Of a DNA stretch of 64,000 nucleotides, positions 35,862 to 45,428 are shown in pieces. The DNA is taken from contig JAILLY010000083.1 in assembly GCA_024692905.1 (NCBI GenBank), forward strand, positions 21,275-85,274, given 5' to 3'. Under the pieces are notes generated by a model. That model had not been told where the DNA came from. It did no database searches and was given only the letters and a program-made list of their open reading frames with translations. The position numbers and the translations under genes were made by a program. The stretch comes from Lachnospiraceae bacterium. Lineage in GTDB: Bacteria > Bacillota > Clostridia > Lachnospirales > Lachnospiraceae. Numbering within the stretch: the stretch's first letter is position 1; every line of letters begins with the position of its first letter.

Positions 35862-37114
35862 GTAAAGTCATATAATGCGAACATATCATCAAAGGTCTCG
35901 CGCCTTCTTATGAGCTTAGCCGTTCCGTCGGAGGTTATAAGAACCTCGGCAGGACGGAGACGCGTATTATATGACGAACACATGGAATAACCGTATGCTC
36001 CGGCATCGAGCACGCATATAAGGTCGTCATCCTTTACAACAGGCAGTTCGCGGTCCTTGCAGAGTACATCTCCGGATTCACAGATATTGCCGCATACGGT
36101 AACCTTTTCCATTAAGCCGTCCTCACGGCCAACCACACTGCCGTTCCTTATTATCTCAATATCATGCCAGGAATCATACATTGACGGGCGGACAAGGACG
36201 TTCATCCCGACATCCGTTCCCACGTATTTTATACCGGAATTCTCCTTTATGGAATATACCCTGCCAAGGATAACACCGCCCTCGGCAACGCAGAACCTTC
36301 CGGGCTCACTCTTAAACAGCGGGGCACTCCCGTATTCGGCCACAAACCTGTCAAGCTTTGCCGTAAATTCCCTTGAGAATTGATCCATATCGAATTCCTT
36401 CTCATCATCAAGCTTATGATAAGGTATCCCGTATCCGCCGCCGAAATCGATGAACTCAAGATCTTTAAACCGCATCGCTATACGAAGCAGGTTATCAACT
36501 GCCGCAAGGAACGGTGCGGGATCCAAAAACTGAGAACCCACATGCTGGTTGATGCCGGTTATCTTAAGGTCATATTCCGCCGCGATCTTAAATATGCTGT
36601 CTATATCCTCTTCCGATATCCCGAATTTGGTCTTCTTGCCGGCAGTGACCACCTTCTCATGATGTCCGGCGCCTACTCCGGGGTTTATCCTTACACTGCA
36701 GCTTCCGCCACGGTTTATCGATCCGAAGAGCTTAAGCTGGTCGAGACTGTCAAGGCTTACCGTTATACCGTTGTCTATCGCGAACTTCATCTCATCCGCG
36801 GATACGTTATTGCATACATAGAATATGCGGTCCGGCGTGAAGCCTGCCTTAAGGAGCATTCGCATCTCGCCTTCGCTCATCGCATCGGCATTCAAGCCGG
36901 TCTCAATCGCTATCTTTAATACGGACAGGTTTGTGTTCGTTTTACAGGAATAATTGGCCCTGTACGGATATTTAGTTATCACATTGGCAACTTTCGTCAT
37001 CCTGTCCCGGATAATATCCTCGTTATAAACATAGAGCGGTGTTCCGAACTTTTTTGCAAGTTCCTCCGGGTCATTTCCCTTAAAATAATCGATCCTTTCG
37101 ATAAACGATCTCAT
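35858..37114 (-). CDS. lysA: Diaminopimelate decarboxylase
   Basis: A 418-residue PLP-dependent fold III decarboxylase making L-lysine from meso-diaminopimelate. The PLP Lys is in YRANYSCKTNTN, with the GGG of LEFIDFGGGYGIP, EPGRF of KSEPGRFCVAEGG and the CGNICESGDVL motif that supplies the Cys/Glu of the dimer active site, ending with DAGAYGYSMCSSYN. Stands just upstream of tRNA-Leu; its upstream neighbour is the TPR/MORN gene 42 bases away. Confidence 0.95.
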   Translation of the reverse strand: MRSFIERIDYFKGNDPEELAKKFGTPLYVYNEDIIRDRMTKVANVITKYPYRANYSCKTNTNLSVLKIAIETGLNADAMSEGEMRMLLKAGFTPDRIFYVCNNVSADEMKFAIDNGITVSLDSLDQLKLFGSINRGGSCSVRINPGVGAGHHEKVVTAGKKTKFGISEEDIDSIFKIAAEYDLKITGINQHVGSQFLDPAPFLAAVDNLLRIAMRFKDLEFIDFGGGYGIPYHKLDDEKEFDMDQFSREFTAKLDRFVAEYGSAPLFKSEPGRFCVAEGGVILGRVYSIKENSGIKYVGTDVGMNVLVRPSMYDSWHDIEIIRNGSVVGREDGLMEKVTVCGNICESGDVLCKDRELPVVKDDDLICVLDAGAYGYSMCSSYNTRLRPAEVLITSDGTAKLIRRRETFDDMFALYDFT

Positions 37115-37156
37115 AATATTTCTCCTTTGGTCATTCCTTTAGCAGTCATCCTGCCT

Positions 37157-38326
37157 TCAGTCTCCGAGAAAGCCTTCAACGCCGCGAAGCGAGCCGTCTG
37201 AAGTAAGATTTGATTTTCCGTCAGACGATTTGGCTATTATATACTGTCCCTTTACTCCCGAATCCTCATCGCTTATCTTCTTGGCGACACCGTTCTCGGA
37301 AGTATATGTATACTTAACGCCCCCGCCTGCCTTGGATATTCCCTCAAGCGTCATGGAGCCGTTCTCAAGCCCGTTTGAATAAGTTCCCTTTATGACCTGC
37401 TTGGAAAGCCCCGATGCTCCTATCTTGTCCTTGTAATAATTCGAGGTACAGGTTCCTTCACCGTTTGGCTTGTCATCGCTCCACTTTCCGTCATACACGA
37501 ATGAACCTATCGCCGATGACTCTGCATATACGGCTCTCATCAGTATACCCTGTCCGCTTCGTACATTTGAGGCAAAATCACCGTAATAGTAGTAACCGTC
37601 GCTGTAGATGGCTATACCCTTTCCTTCTCTTACACCGTCTGCCGTCTTCGTTCCGTAATAAAACGAATTATCACCGACAACTTCATCCGCAAGATCCGTG
37701 AATTCTTCGGTCCTCATAAGTTCTTTTACATCATCAAGGTCGCCCGCCTCGAAACAGTCAAGCATCTTCTTTAAAGTATCATTATGTGACTCTTCAAGCG
37801 CCGCGCGCTCCTCTTCCTCCCTTGCGGCTTCTTCCTCTTCGGCCTGCTGCCTTGCCTTTATCTCCTCAACAGCCGCTATCTTCTGCATCATGGCCTCATC
37901 TCCGGTATTGTCATAACCGGTCTGAAGCGCCGTCATCATATTGGTCTCATCGCCGAGTTCCTCGTAAATATTTGCAATTCCCCAATACGGTGTCTTATTC
38001 TCCTTATTATACAGAAGCGACTGCTGATAAGCCTCGACCGCATCCGCGGTTTCGGAACTGCTCTCGGCTATCTTGATGTAGGCATATGCCATGGCATTCC
38101 GTATCTCGGTGCTCTCGGGCTCATAATTGAGCGCATCGTCAAAATACCTGACCGCGGTCTGATAATCTCCCTGATCCATATATTCGTTTCCGGTCCTTAT
38201 CAGGTCTGCGAGTCTGTTTGCCTGCGAAAAATAACTCACTCCATAATATACAGCCATAATTATCACGGCGATCAGCAGTAAACCGGTGGCAACCGCAAGG
38301 ATCACCCTTGCCCTTTTTGTGTTCAA
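37157..38326 (-). CDS. Membrane-anchored TPR and MORN repeat protein
   Basis: A 389-residue protein with one N-terminal transmembrane helix (about residues 9-31). Residues about 38-140 hold TPR units (GDYQTAVRYFDDALNYEPES), a Glu/Ala-rich coiled coil spans about 155-185 and residues 225-330 carry MORN repeats (REGKGIAIYSDGYYYYGDF, YDGKWSDDKPNGEGT, IKGTYSNGLENG). Such proteins act as scaffolds for protein or membrane contacts. It starts four bases after the ung stop, so it probably shares that transcript. Function unknown. Confidence 0.75.
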   Translation of the reverse strand: MNTKRARVILAVATGLLLIAVIIMAVYYGVSYFSQANRLADLIRTGNEYMDQGDYQTAVRYFDDALNYEPESTEIRNAMAYAYIKIAESSSETADAVEAYQQSLLYNKENKTPYWGIANIYEELGDETNMMTALQTGYDNTGDEAMMQKIAAVEEIKARQQAEEEEAAREEEERAALEESHNDTLKKMLDCFEAGDLDDVKELMRTEEFTDLADEVVGDNSFYYGTKTADGVREGKGIAIYSDGYYYYGDFASNVRSGQGILMRAVYAESSAIGSFVYDGKWSDDKPNGEGTCTSNYYKDKIGASGLSKQVIKGTYSNGLENGSMTLEGISKAGGGVKYTYTSENGVAKKISDEDSGVKGQYIIAKSSDGKSNLTSDGSLRGVEGFLGD

Positions 38327-38330
38327 TTAT

Positions 38331-39011
38331 TTATCCTCCAATGTTTTCGATCTGCCAGTCTATAGGCTCAAGACCGTTTTCCTCAAGAAACTTATTTGCC
38401 CTGTCAAAATGCCCGCATCCGAAAAACCCTCTGTATGCCGAAAGCGGACTCGGATGTGGTGCCGTAAGTATGAGCTGGCGTTTATTGTCAAGCATAGACA
38501 TCTTGGCCTTTGCGGGGCTCCCCCAGAGCATATAGACGATCGGACGGTCCTGTGCGTTAAGTATCCTTATCGCAGCATCTGTGAACTGTTCCCAGCCTAT
38601 CCCCTTATGTGAATTGGCCTGATGGCAGCGCACGGTCAGCACCGTATTAAGCAGAAGTACCCCCTGTTTCGCCCATTTTTCAAGATATCCGTTATCGGGG
38701 ATATAGCACCCGAGCTCATCATGAAGCTCCTTATATATATTCATAAGTGATGGGGGGATGTCAATACCCGGCCTGACGGAAAATGAAAGGCCGTGCGCCT
38801 GACCCGGTTCGTGATACGGATCCTGGCCGAGGATCAGCACTCTGACCTTTTCAAGCGGTGTCAGCGCAAATGCATTGAAAATATCATCCGAAGGGGGATA
38901 TACCGTTCCTGACTTGTATTCGTTCCTGACCCTGTCATATAACGCCCTGTAATAGGGCTTCTTAAATTCCGCTGAAAGCGGAGTTAACCAATCGTTATCA
39001 ATTGCAGCCAT
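38331..39011 (-). CDS. ung: Uracil-DNA glycosylase, family 1
   Basis: A 226-residue enzyme that removes uracil from DNA. The catalytic water-activating motif GQDPYHEPGQAHGLSFS and the late HPSPLSAYRGFFGCGHF motif with the conserved His are present at the usual spacing. Its start codon shares one base with the hisF stop, so it is translated with the histidine genes; that pairing is common in clostridia. Confidence 0.95.
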   Translation of the reverse strand: MAAIDNDWLTPLSAEFKKPYYRALYDRVRNEYKSGTVYPPSDDIFNAFALTPLEKVRVLILGQDPYHEPGQAHGLSFSVRPGIDIPPSLMNIYKELHDELGCYIPDNGYLEKWAKQGVLLLNTVLTVRCHQANSHKGIGWEQFTDAAIRILNAQDRPIVYMLWGSPAKAKMSMLDNKRQLILTAPHPSPLSAYRGFFGCGHFDRANKFLEENGLEPIDWQIENIGG

Positions 39012-39772
39012 TATAACCTCACCGGCACACCCTTATCAGCCAGATATTTCTTAAGTTCTCCTATCTCAAGTTCTTTGTAATGGAATAGCGATGCCGCAAG
39101 CGCCGCATCCGCGCATCCGTCGGTGAGAGCCTCAAGAAAATGCTCCTTACTCCCCGCTCCGCCCGAGGCTATGACGGGTATATTCACTTTCTCGGAAACA
39201 AGCCGGGTCAATTCGATATCATAACCGGCCTTGGTCCCGTCGCAATCCATACTTGTGAGCAGTATCTCACCTGCTCCGAGCCCACATGCCTTAACGGCCC
39301 ATTCAACGGCATCAATGCCCATATCGACTCTTCCGCCGTTTTTATATATGTTCCAGCCGCTGCCGTCTTCCCGGCGTTTGGCATCGATCGCAACTACCAC
39401 GCACTGGCTTCCGAACTTGTCGGCAGCACGCGAAATAAGCTCAGGATCCATTATCGCAGCCGAGTTTACCGCCACCTTGTCGGCTCCCTCCCTGAGGATC
39501 ATACGGAAATCATCCACGGAACGTATGCCTCCGCCAACGGTAAACGGGATAAAGATATTCTGAGCTATCCTTCTTACGAGTTCGGCCTTGATATCCCTCG
39601 AATCCGATGATGCGGTAATATCAAGAAACACGAGTTCATCGGCACCGGCACTGTCATACAGTTTGCTGACTTCGATAGGATCTCCCGCATCCCTTAAGTT
39701 TATGAAATTCGTTCCCTTTACAACGCGTCCGTTATTTACATCAAGACAGGGGATTATTCGTTTTGTATACAT
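39011..39772 (-). CDS. hisF: Imidazole glycerol phosphate synthase, cyclase subunit
   Basis: A 253-residue TIM barrel. The catalytic Asp is in [15 protein letters not shown] and the second Asp in [11 protein letters not shown]; phosphate loops [10 protein letters not shown] and [11 protein letters not shown] are present. It uses ammonia from HisH to form imidazole glycerol phosphate and AICAR in histidine biosynthesis. Starts three bases after hisH. Confidence 0.96.
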   Translation of the reverse strand: MYTKRIIPCLDVNNGRVVKGTNFINLRDAGDPIEVSKLYDSAGADELVFLDITASSDSRDIKAELVRRIAQNIFIPFTVGGGIRSVDDFRMILREGADKVAVNSAAIMDPELISRAADKFGSQCVVVAIDAKRREDGSGWNIYKNGGRVDMGIDAVEWAVKACGLGAGEILLTSMDCDGTKAGYDIELTRLVSEKVNIPVIASGGAGSKEHFLEALTDGCADAALAASLFHYKELEIGELKKYLADKGVPVRL

Positions 39773-39775
39773 ATC

Positions 39776-40381
39776 TCAAACCTTCAGGAAATTTTCAAGC
39801 ATCTTAAGTCCCGCAGACGAACTCTTCTCCGGATGAAACTGGCACCCGAACAGGTTATCCTTTTCAACCGATGCGTGGATCTTCGTATTATAATCGGTCA
39901 CTGCGGTAACTATGCTCTCATCCGCCGCTTTCAGATAATACGAATGTACGAAATAAACATAAGGTTCCTTTCCGGTCCCTTCAAACAGGCGTCCGTCATT
40001 TATAAGAGTCAGTGAATTCCATCCCATATGGGGGATCTTGGTGTATTCACCGTCAGGTATCCTGAGTATCCGCCCTTTAAGCAGGGCAAGCCCCCTGACA
40101 CCGGGTGACTCTTCGCTCTCCTCAAACAAGAGCTGAAGGCCCAGGCATACCCCGAGGAACGGCGTCCCTTTGCTGACTGTCTCTGCTATCGTTTCATCAA
40201 GCCCGCTGCTCCTTAACCGTCCCATAGCATCACCGAAAGCACCAACGCCCGGCAGGATCACCCTGTCCGCGTTAAGGATCTTATCCCTGTCATTCGTAAT
40301 GATATGATCGGCACCGAGATATTTGAGTGCGTTCACGACACTCCTTATATTTCCGGCATCATAATCTATAACTGCAACCAT
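39776..40381 (-). CDS. hisH: Imidazole glycerol phosphate synthase, glutamine amidotransferase subunit
   Basis: A 201-residue class I glutaminase. The nucleophile Cys is in FLGVCLGLQLLFE and the His/Glu pair in GCQFHPEKSS, with DYDAGNIRSV and ILPGVGAFGDAM typical of HisH. Precedes hisF; other his genes are not in the window, so the pathway is dispersed. Confidence 0.96.
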   Translation of the reverse strand: MVAVIDYDAGNIRSVVNALKYLGADHIITNDRDKILNADRVILPGVGAFGDAMGRLRSSGLDETIAETVSKGTPFLGVCLGLQLLFEESEESPGVRGLALLKGRILRIPDGEYTKIPHMGWNSLTLINDGRLFEGTGKEPYVYFVHSYYLKAADESIVTAVTDYNTKIHASVEKDNLFGCQFHPEKSSSAGLKMLENFLKV

Positions 40382-40397
40382 TCTTTTCCCTCAGTCG

Positions 40398-43300
40398 TTA
40401 CTGTCCGTCCGTAAACTCGGATTCTTCGCCTTCTATAACGTTATTTGTTGTTCCGGGCGCAGGCCCCTGCATCCCGCTCTCTTCCGTAAGCGGTGCGGCA
40501 GGAACATAATCAGGATTGACGTACTCATATATTGCTCTGGTATAATCGCCGCTGTCTTCAAGCTCAAGCCAGCTCCTTGCCTCATCCTCGGACACTCCAA
40601 AGGTATTATCAAGCTCATATTTTATCTCATCGGCATATCCGTTGAATTCATCCTGTATCCCGTATTGTTCCGCACTCTCCCCGTACTCATCAACATCCCC
40701 GAGTCCGCGTACAAGCGAATTAAGAGCATCCGGCATCATGCCGAGTTTCAGATAATTCCTGAATGACTTGATCTTCTGCTGGAGCTTATACAGTATGAGG
40801 TTCTTATTGTACAATTCCTGCTGTTCCTCATTAAGTTTATGCCCGGTCAGCGCCATGAATGTTGTCTGGTAATCACCGTCTTCAAAGGAAACGCGGGCAG
40901 TCCGGATATCCGTATAATAAGGCAGGATCATCGAAGCCACGCCGATGAGTACACCGATCGACAACGTGCACAGCATTATGAGGGCAACTCTCTTCTTGGG
41001 AAGCCTCGGCATCTTGAAGAGTTCATTCGGGCCCTTCTCTTTTTTCTCCTTTTTGGGCTTCTTCTCTTTCTTTTCCTTCTTTTCTTTCTTGCCCTTTTTA
41101 CCCTTCTTGCCTTCGGGCTCTTCCTCCCCCTCCATTTCCTTAAGGATCTGCTCGTTATCCTCGGCACCGGCCTTGGCTATATCCTTCGCAGACTCCTCGG
41201 CAAATACTTCATTCTGGGGTTCTTTATGCTCTTTATCCTGCTTATCCTGTTTCCCGGGCTCCTCTTCTTCCCCATCCATAGGCTCGAAAAGGCTTCTTGC
41301 GATCCTATGGAGCAAGCCGTTCTTTTTCTTTCTTGAAGGAGCTTCATCGCCCTTTTCCACTACTTCAAGATCAACACCCTCATATTCAGGGATATCATTA
41401 AACTTCACATCCGCAAGGGCCTCATCCATATCGGCCTTAAGCGCGATCTCCTCCTCGGTGAGGTCAGTTTCCTGTTCTTTGACCTCTATCTCAGGATTTA
41501 ATGAATCCCTGCGTTTCTTCTTTCTCTTCTTTTCTTCTTTTTCTTTTCGCTTCTGTTCTTTCTTCGCTTCTTTCTCTCTGCGTTTCTGCTCCTTTTTATC
41601 TACCGCTTCCGTTTCTTCATCGTTTAACAGGGCATCGATGTCAGGAGCTGCCTCTTCATCCGCATCATTGCTCACAAGCGAAGGATCAACAGCTTCAAAA
41701 TTATCGTTTTTATCAAGGAGTTCACCGATCTCGGCTATATCCGCATCATCGGAGCCGGCTATTATGTCGTTAAGCTCGGCTTCCTCGGATATGGAAGATT
41801 CGGTGGGATCGCCCATCTCCTCTATGGACTTAAGAAGTTCATCGACCTGATCTTCCGACATCATCTGATCGGAAGCCGCTTCATCCTCAGTTTCTTCAGT
41901 CTTTTCTCCGGCAGATCCTTCTTCGTCAGACGCCGCTTCTTCAGGTGACGAGTCCTCAGATGATGATCCTTCGGATGATGTGTCTTCAGGTGATGATTCT
42001 TCGGATGACTCATCGGACGATGTTTCTTCGGAATCCGTCTCTTCAGATCCGGCTTCTTCAACTTCACCGGCGTCTTCTGATACATCCGCGGCAATGGCGC
42101 TCAGATCGCCGATCTCAGCCTCAATGTCAGCTTCTTCGCCTGCAGGGGCCTCTTCCGCTTCTTCATCCTTTGACGTATCACCGTCATCGTCCGGCGCCTC
42201 AGTCTCTGCGGCAGCATCGCCCTCTTTGAAATCAATATCATCATCGGGCATTGTAATATTTTCCGGCCCTTCAATGATATCAGGGATCTCAATATTTTCG
42301 ATCTCTGCCATGATCTCAGCCATTTTGGGATCATCGGGAATTTCCGTGCCCTCAGCCGGAACAACTTCTACCGCTGCTTCGTCCTTTTTGGCATCAGCAT
42401 CTATATCCAGAGGCGGTATATCGGAAAGGATCTCATTTACAACATCCTTTACGCCTTCTTCCTTCATACGGTCGAAGATGGCCTCGATCTCTGCCTGCTC
42501 CTCTTTCTCGTGTTTTCTCTCCTCTTTCTTGTCGAAGGCCGCAAGAAGTTCATCCATCTCGGCTTCGGACATCATATCATCGGTGAGCTCACCATCCGAA
42601 CCCGAAAGGAGTACCTTATCCATTATGGAATTCTCATCATGACCTATGAGATCCTCTGCGGTATTTATCTTCTCGAGGCTCTTGGCCAGTTCCTCATCTG
42701 AATTAAGCTCCGCCTGCTTCCTTTCAAGTTCCTCAACATCCACATCCTCGAGATTTATTTCCTCGGATTCCGGGATCTCGGGGGCTTCCTCTTCTGCAGC
42801 AGGTTCCTCAACAGCAAGAACTTCTTCCTCTTCAGCAGGTTCCTCAACTGCCGGAGTTTCTTCTTCTGCGGCGGTTTCTTCAACCGCAGGCTCTTCGATC
42901 TCTATCTCTTCTGTAACGGGTTCCCCGATTACAGGAACTTCCTCTTCCGTGGCGGGTTCTTCTGCCGCGGGTGCTTCGACCTCCATCTCTTCAGCAACGG
43001 GTTCCTCGACAGCAGGTGCTTCCTCTTCTACAGCAGGTTCTTCGACTGTCGGAGGTTCCTCAGCCACAGGTTCTTTAATCTCTATCTCTTCTGTAACGGG
43101 TTCCTCGATTGCGGGCGCTTCTTCTGCCTCTGCGGCGGGTTCTTCGACTGCAGGGGCTTCTTCCTCTGCAACCGGCTCTTCTGTCACCGGTTCTTCAATC
43201 TCTATTTCTTCTGCAACAGGTTCCTCAACTGCAGGCTCTTCGATCTCTATCTCTTCTACAGCGGGCTCCTCGACTGCAGGTGCTTCCTCTTCTACAGCAG

Positions 43301-44291
43301 GTTCTTCGACTGTCGGAGGTTCCTCAGCCACAGGTTCTTTAATCTCTATCTCTTCTGTAACGGGTTCCTCGATTGCAGGAACTTCCTCTTCCGTGGCGGG
43401 TTCTTCTGCCGCGGGTGCTTCGACCTCTATCTCTTCCGCAGCAGGTTCCTCAGCTGCCGGAGCTTCCTCTTCCGCAACAGCATTTTCCTCGACCGCAGGA
43501 ACTTCTTCCTCTGCGGCGGGTTCTTCGACTGCAGGAGTTTCCTCTTCTACAACAGGTTCTTCGACAACAGGCTCTTCAATTACAGGTTCTTCAATTACAG
43601 GTTCTTCAACCGCAGGTGCTTCTTCTTCCACGGCGGGCTCTTCAGCCACGGGTTCCTCAACTGCACCTTCTTCAACAACTGTATCTTCCACAACAACCTC
43701 TTCTTCGGGATCCTTTAAGACCTCGAGTTCCTCTTCTTCATCCGGATCTTTAAGAACCTCAAGTTCTTCTTCATCGGGATCCATAAGAACCTCAAGCTCC
43801 TCTTCCTCATCGGGGTCCATAAGAACTTCGAGTTCCTCTTCATCAGATACTTCACCGGACCCGGCGGGTTCTTCAGACACTTCGGGTATCTCTTCCTTCT
43901 CTTCGGGGGCCCCGGGAACTTCCGTCATTTCGACACTCTCCGTGGTTTCGGAGGCATTTCCGCCATCTGTAAGCGGGATGTCCCCAAACATGGGCATATC
44001 CGGCTCCTGGAACAGCGAAACATGCGGAGTTTCACCGGCATCGGGTATGGTCACTTCTCCGAACATGGACAGTCCGCCGGTAACGGGATCGTAATCGAAC
44101 ATCCCGGGATCCACTTCGGGCTCAGCCTTGTCTTCCGCCGTGGATGACTCTTCCGATTCATCCGTATTTCCGGGCGCACTTTCACCCGCGGATACCTCAT
44201 CCGCGTTTTCCGCATCAGACTCATCTGTATCCGGTATCTCTCCCGTTATCTTACCCAGAAGCCGATCCAGATATTCCTCTGTCGAATCCAT
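40398..44291 (-). CDS. Very acidic repeat-rich single-pass membrane protein of unknown function
   Basis: A 1297-residue protein. Residues about 155-200 repeat the unit ELEVLMDPDEE, about 200-505 are degenerate repeats of EEPAVEEE/VAEEEAP type, about 505-840 remain Glu/Asp/Ser-rich, two Lys/Arg-rich blocks follow (about 880-925 and 1060-1100), then a single helix VALIMLCTLSIGVLIGVAS (about 1103-1121) and a roughly 170-residue C-terminal domain with helical TPR-like character. The basic block before the helix predicts the long acidic part inside and the C-terminus outside. AGGAG six bases before the ATG at 44291 selects that start over the overlapping one at 44297. Adjacent to hisH and cheV. 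No function assigned. Confidence 0.8.
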   Translation of the reverse strand: MDSTEEYLDRLLGKITGEIPDTDESDAENADEVSAGESAPGNTDESEESSTAEDKAEPEVDPGMFDYDPVTGGLSMFGEVTIPDAGETPHVSLFQEPDMPMFGDIPLTDGGNASETTESVEMTEVPGAPEEKEEIPEVSEEPAGSGEVSDEEELEVLMDPDEEEELEVLMDPDEEELEVLKDPDEEEELEVLKDPEEEVVVEDTVVEEGAVEEPVAEEPAVEEEAPAVEEPVIEEPVIEEPVVEEPVVEEETPAVEEPAAEEEVPAVEENAVAEEEAPAAEEPAAEEIEVEAPAAEEPATEEEVPAIEEPVTEEIEIKEPVAEEPPTVEEPAVEEEAPAVEEPAVEEIEIEEPAVEEPVAEEIEIEEPVTEEPVAEEEAPAVEEPAAEAEEAPAIEEPVTEEIEIKEPVAEEPPTVEEPAVEEEAPAVEEPVAEEMEVEAPAAEEPATEEEVPVIGEPVTEEIEIEEPAVEETAAEEETPAVEEPAEEEEVLAVEEPAAEEEAPEIPESEEINLEDVDVEELERKQAELNSDEELAKSLEKINTAEDLIGHDENSIMDKVLLSGSDGELTDDMMSEAEMDELLAAFDKKEERKHEKEEQAEIEAIFDRMKEEGVKDVVNEILSDIPPLDIDADAKKDEAAVEVVPAEGTEIPDDPKMAEIMAEIENIEIPDIIEGPENITMPDDDIDFKEGDAAAETEAPDDDGDTSKDEEAEEAPAGEEADIEAEIGDLSAIAADVSEDAGEVEEAGSEETDSEETSSDESSEESSPEDTSSEGSSSEDSSPEEAASDEEGSAGEKTEETEDEAASDQMMSEDQVDELLKSIEEMGDPTESSISEEAELNDIIAGSDDADIAEIGELLDKNDNFEAVDPSLVSNDADEEAAPDIDALLNDEETEAVDKKEQKRREKEAKKEQKRKEKEEKKRKKKRRDSLNPEIEVKEQETDLTEEEIALKADMDEALADVKFNDIPEYEGVDLEVVEKGDEAPSRKKKNGLLHRIARSLFEPMDGEEEEPGKQDKQDKEHKEPQNEVFAEESAKDIAKAGAEDNEQILKEMEGEEEPEGKKGKKGKKEKKEKKEKKPKKEKKEKGPNELFKMPRLPKKRVALIMLCTLSIGVLIGVASMILPYYTDIRTARVSFEDGDYQTTFMALTGHKLNEEQQELYNKNLILYKLQQKIKSFRNYLKLGMMPDALNSLVRGLGDVDEYGESAEQYGIQDEFNGYADEIKYELDNTFGVSEDEARSWLELEDSGDYTRAIYEYVNPDYVPAAPLTEESGMQGPAPGTTNNVIEGEESEFTDGQ
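43012..43376. repeat. Exact 101-bp direct repeats inside the acidic protein gene
   Basis: Bases 43012-43112 and 43276-43376 are identical over 101 positions, offset by 264 bases (88 codons, in frame). A further roughly 50-base stretch starting at 42932 recurs at 43376, offset 444 bases (148 codons). These in-frame units are far more alike at DNA level than the degenerate protein pattern requires, pointing to recent unequal recombination and probable length variation. Confidence 0.85.
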
Positions 44292-44332
44292 ACGCATCTC
44301 CTGTAAGAATGAACATCATCTTCCAAATTAGT

Positions 44333-44361
44333 AGTTTATCATAATTTGACCATCTAAACAA
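44333..44361 (-). promoter_or_regulatory. Promoter of the acidic repeat protein gene
   Basis: TTGTTT (44356-44361), 17 bases, then TAAACT (44333-44338) with TGA ahead of the -10, read on the minus strand; about 40 bases upstream of the start codon. Confidence 0.6.
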
Positions 44362-44378
44362 TGTCAGAGAACAAAAAA

Positions 44379-44406
44379 CAGGAGAACCTCCGCAGAAGTT
44401 CTCCTG
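44379..44406 (-). terminator. Rho-independent terminator of cheV
   Basis: CAGGAGAAC pairs with GTTCTCCTG around a ten-base loop; on the minus strand the stem is followed by TTTTTTG. It lies 22 bases after the cheV stop. Confidence 0.85.
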
Positions 44407-44428
44407 TAAAGATCATTATATTAAATCA

Positions 44429-45325
44429 TCAGCTCCTGAGAAGTTTATCTATCTCCTGAACAAGCTTGCCGATCTCGGGCTTACTAAGCTGGGCATCCGC
44501 TCCGAGGGACTCACCCTTACGCCTCATATCTTCATTTACAAGTGATGAGAAGATAACAACAGGTATATGCTTTAACTTATCATCCGACTTGATAAGCTTC
44601 GTAAGACGGTGTCCGTCCATCTGAGGCATCTCTATATCGGTGATCACGCATGCAACCTTTTCATCCAGGGTGCCGTCTGCAAGGCACTCATTTATATAAT
44701 TCCAGGCTGCAAGACCGTCCTCGGTACGCTTCTGGTTTACATAACCCGCCTTGCTCAATGCATCGCTGATAAGTTTGTTAAGAAGATGCGAATCTTCGGC
44801 GATAAGTATAGGTGACTGATCCCTTTCCCTTGCGCCAAGAGCCTCGATCTCATTAAGCTTGAGTCCTGTCTCGGGTGAGATATCGGTTACGATCTTCTCA
44901 AAGTCAAGGATTATAACGAGCCTGCCGTCCATCTTGATGACGCCCGTCGAGATACCCTCCTGCTCATTATTGATGGTGGCATCGGGCTTGATGATCTGCT
45001 TCCACGAGAAACGGTTGATACCGACAACCTTATCAACATGGAATGCAACATCCAGTTTATTGAAATTGGTGATGATGAATATACCCTCGGGCTTGGACTC
45101 GCCTAACTGGAGAGCGTTCCTAAGGTCGATCGCCGTGATCATCGTTTCACGCGGCATGAATATTCCTTCGATGCTCGGATGCGAATTCGGTACCGGAGTC
45201 ACAGACTGATACGGGATTATCTCGTTGATCTTGGCAACATTGATCCCATATGAATTATCACCAAGCTTAAACTCCAGGATCTCAAGTTCGTTTGTACCGT
45301 TTTCCAGTAAAATCTTAGTATCCAT
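44429..45325 (-). CDS. cheV: CheV chemotaxis adaptor (CheW-receiver fusion)
   Basis: A 298-residue protein: an N-terminal CheW-like domain (about 12-155; VAKINEIIPYQSVTPVPNSHPSIEGIFMPR) that couples receptors to CheA, and a C-terminal receiver (about 172-295) with LIAEDSHLLNKLI acidic residues, phospho-Asp in ACVITDIEMPQMDGH and the Lys of QLSKPEIG. It gives phosphorylation-dependent adaptation and shows the organism is chemotactic. It has its own extended -10 (TGTTATACT, -10 at 45385-45390) and a terminator. Confidence 0.94.
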   Translation of the reverse strand: MDTKILLENGTNELEILEFKLGDNSYGINVAKINEIIPYQSVTPVPNSHPSIEGIFMPRETMITAIDLRNALQLGESKPEGIFIITNFNKLDVAFHVDKVVGINRFSWKQIIKPDATINNEQEGISTGVIKMDGRLVIILDFEKIVTDISPETGLKLNEIEALGARERDQSPILIAEDSHLLNKLISDALSKAGYVNQKRTEDGLAAWNYINECLADGTLDEKVACVITDIEMPQMDGHRLTKLIKSDDKLKHIPVVIFSSLVNEDMRRKGESLGADAQLSKPEIGKLVQEIDKLLRS

Positions 45326-45428
45326 ATCATCACCTCATCATATTATTGACTTATGCACGTTAATGAGCGCAAACGCCTTAACATAGTATAACATATTTCA
45401 TTACAAAAATACACAAAAATGATAAAAA

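Noticed and set aside
40945..41850. Plus-strand Phe/Ser-rich frame that could suggest a membrane protein
   Set aside because: Produced by antisense reading of Lys/Glu/Asp codons; no start signal.
42646..44094. Long plus-strand open frame of Ser/Thr/Gly repeats opposite the acidic protein gene
   Set aside because: It is the antisense shadow of the Glu-rich repeat codons; it lacks a ribosome site, and the minus-strand gene has a promoter, AGGAG and a sensible membrane topology.
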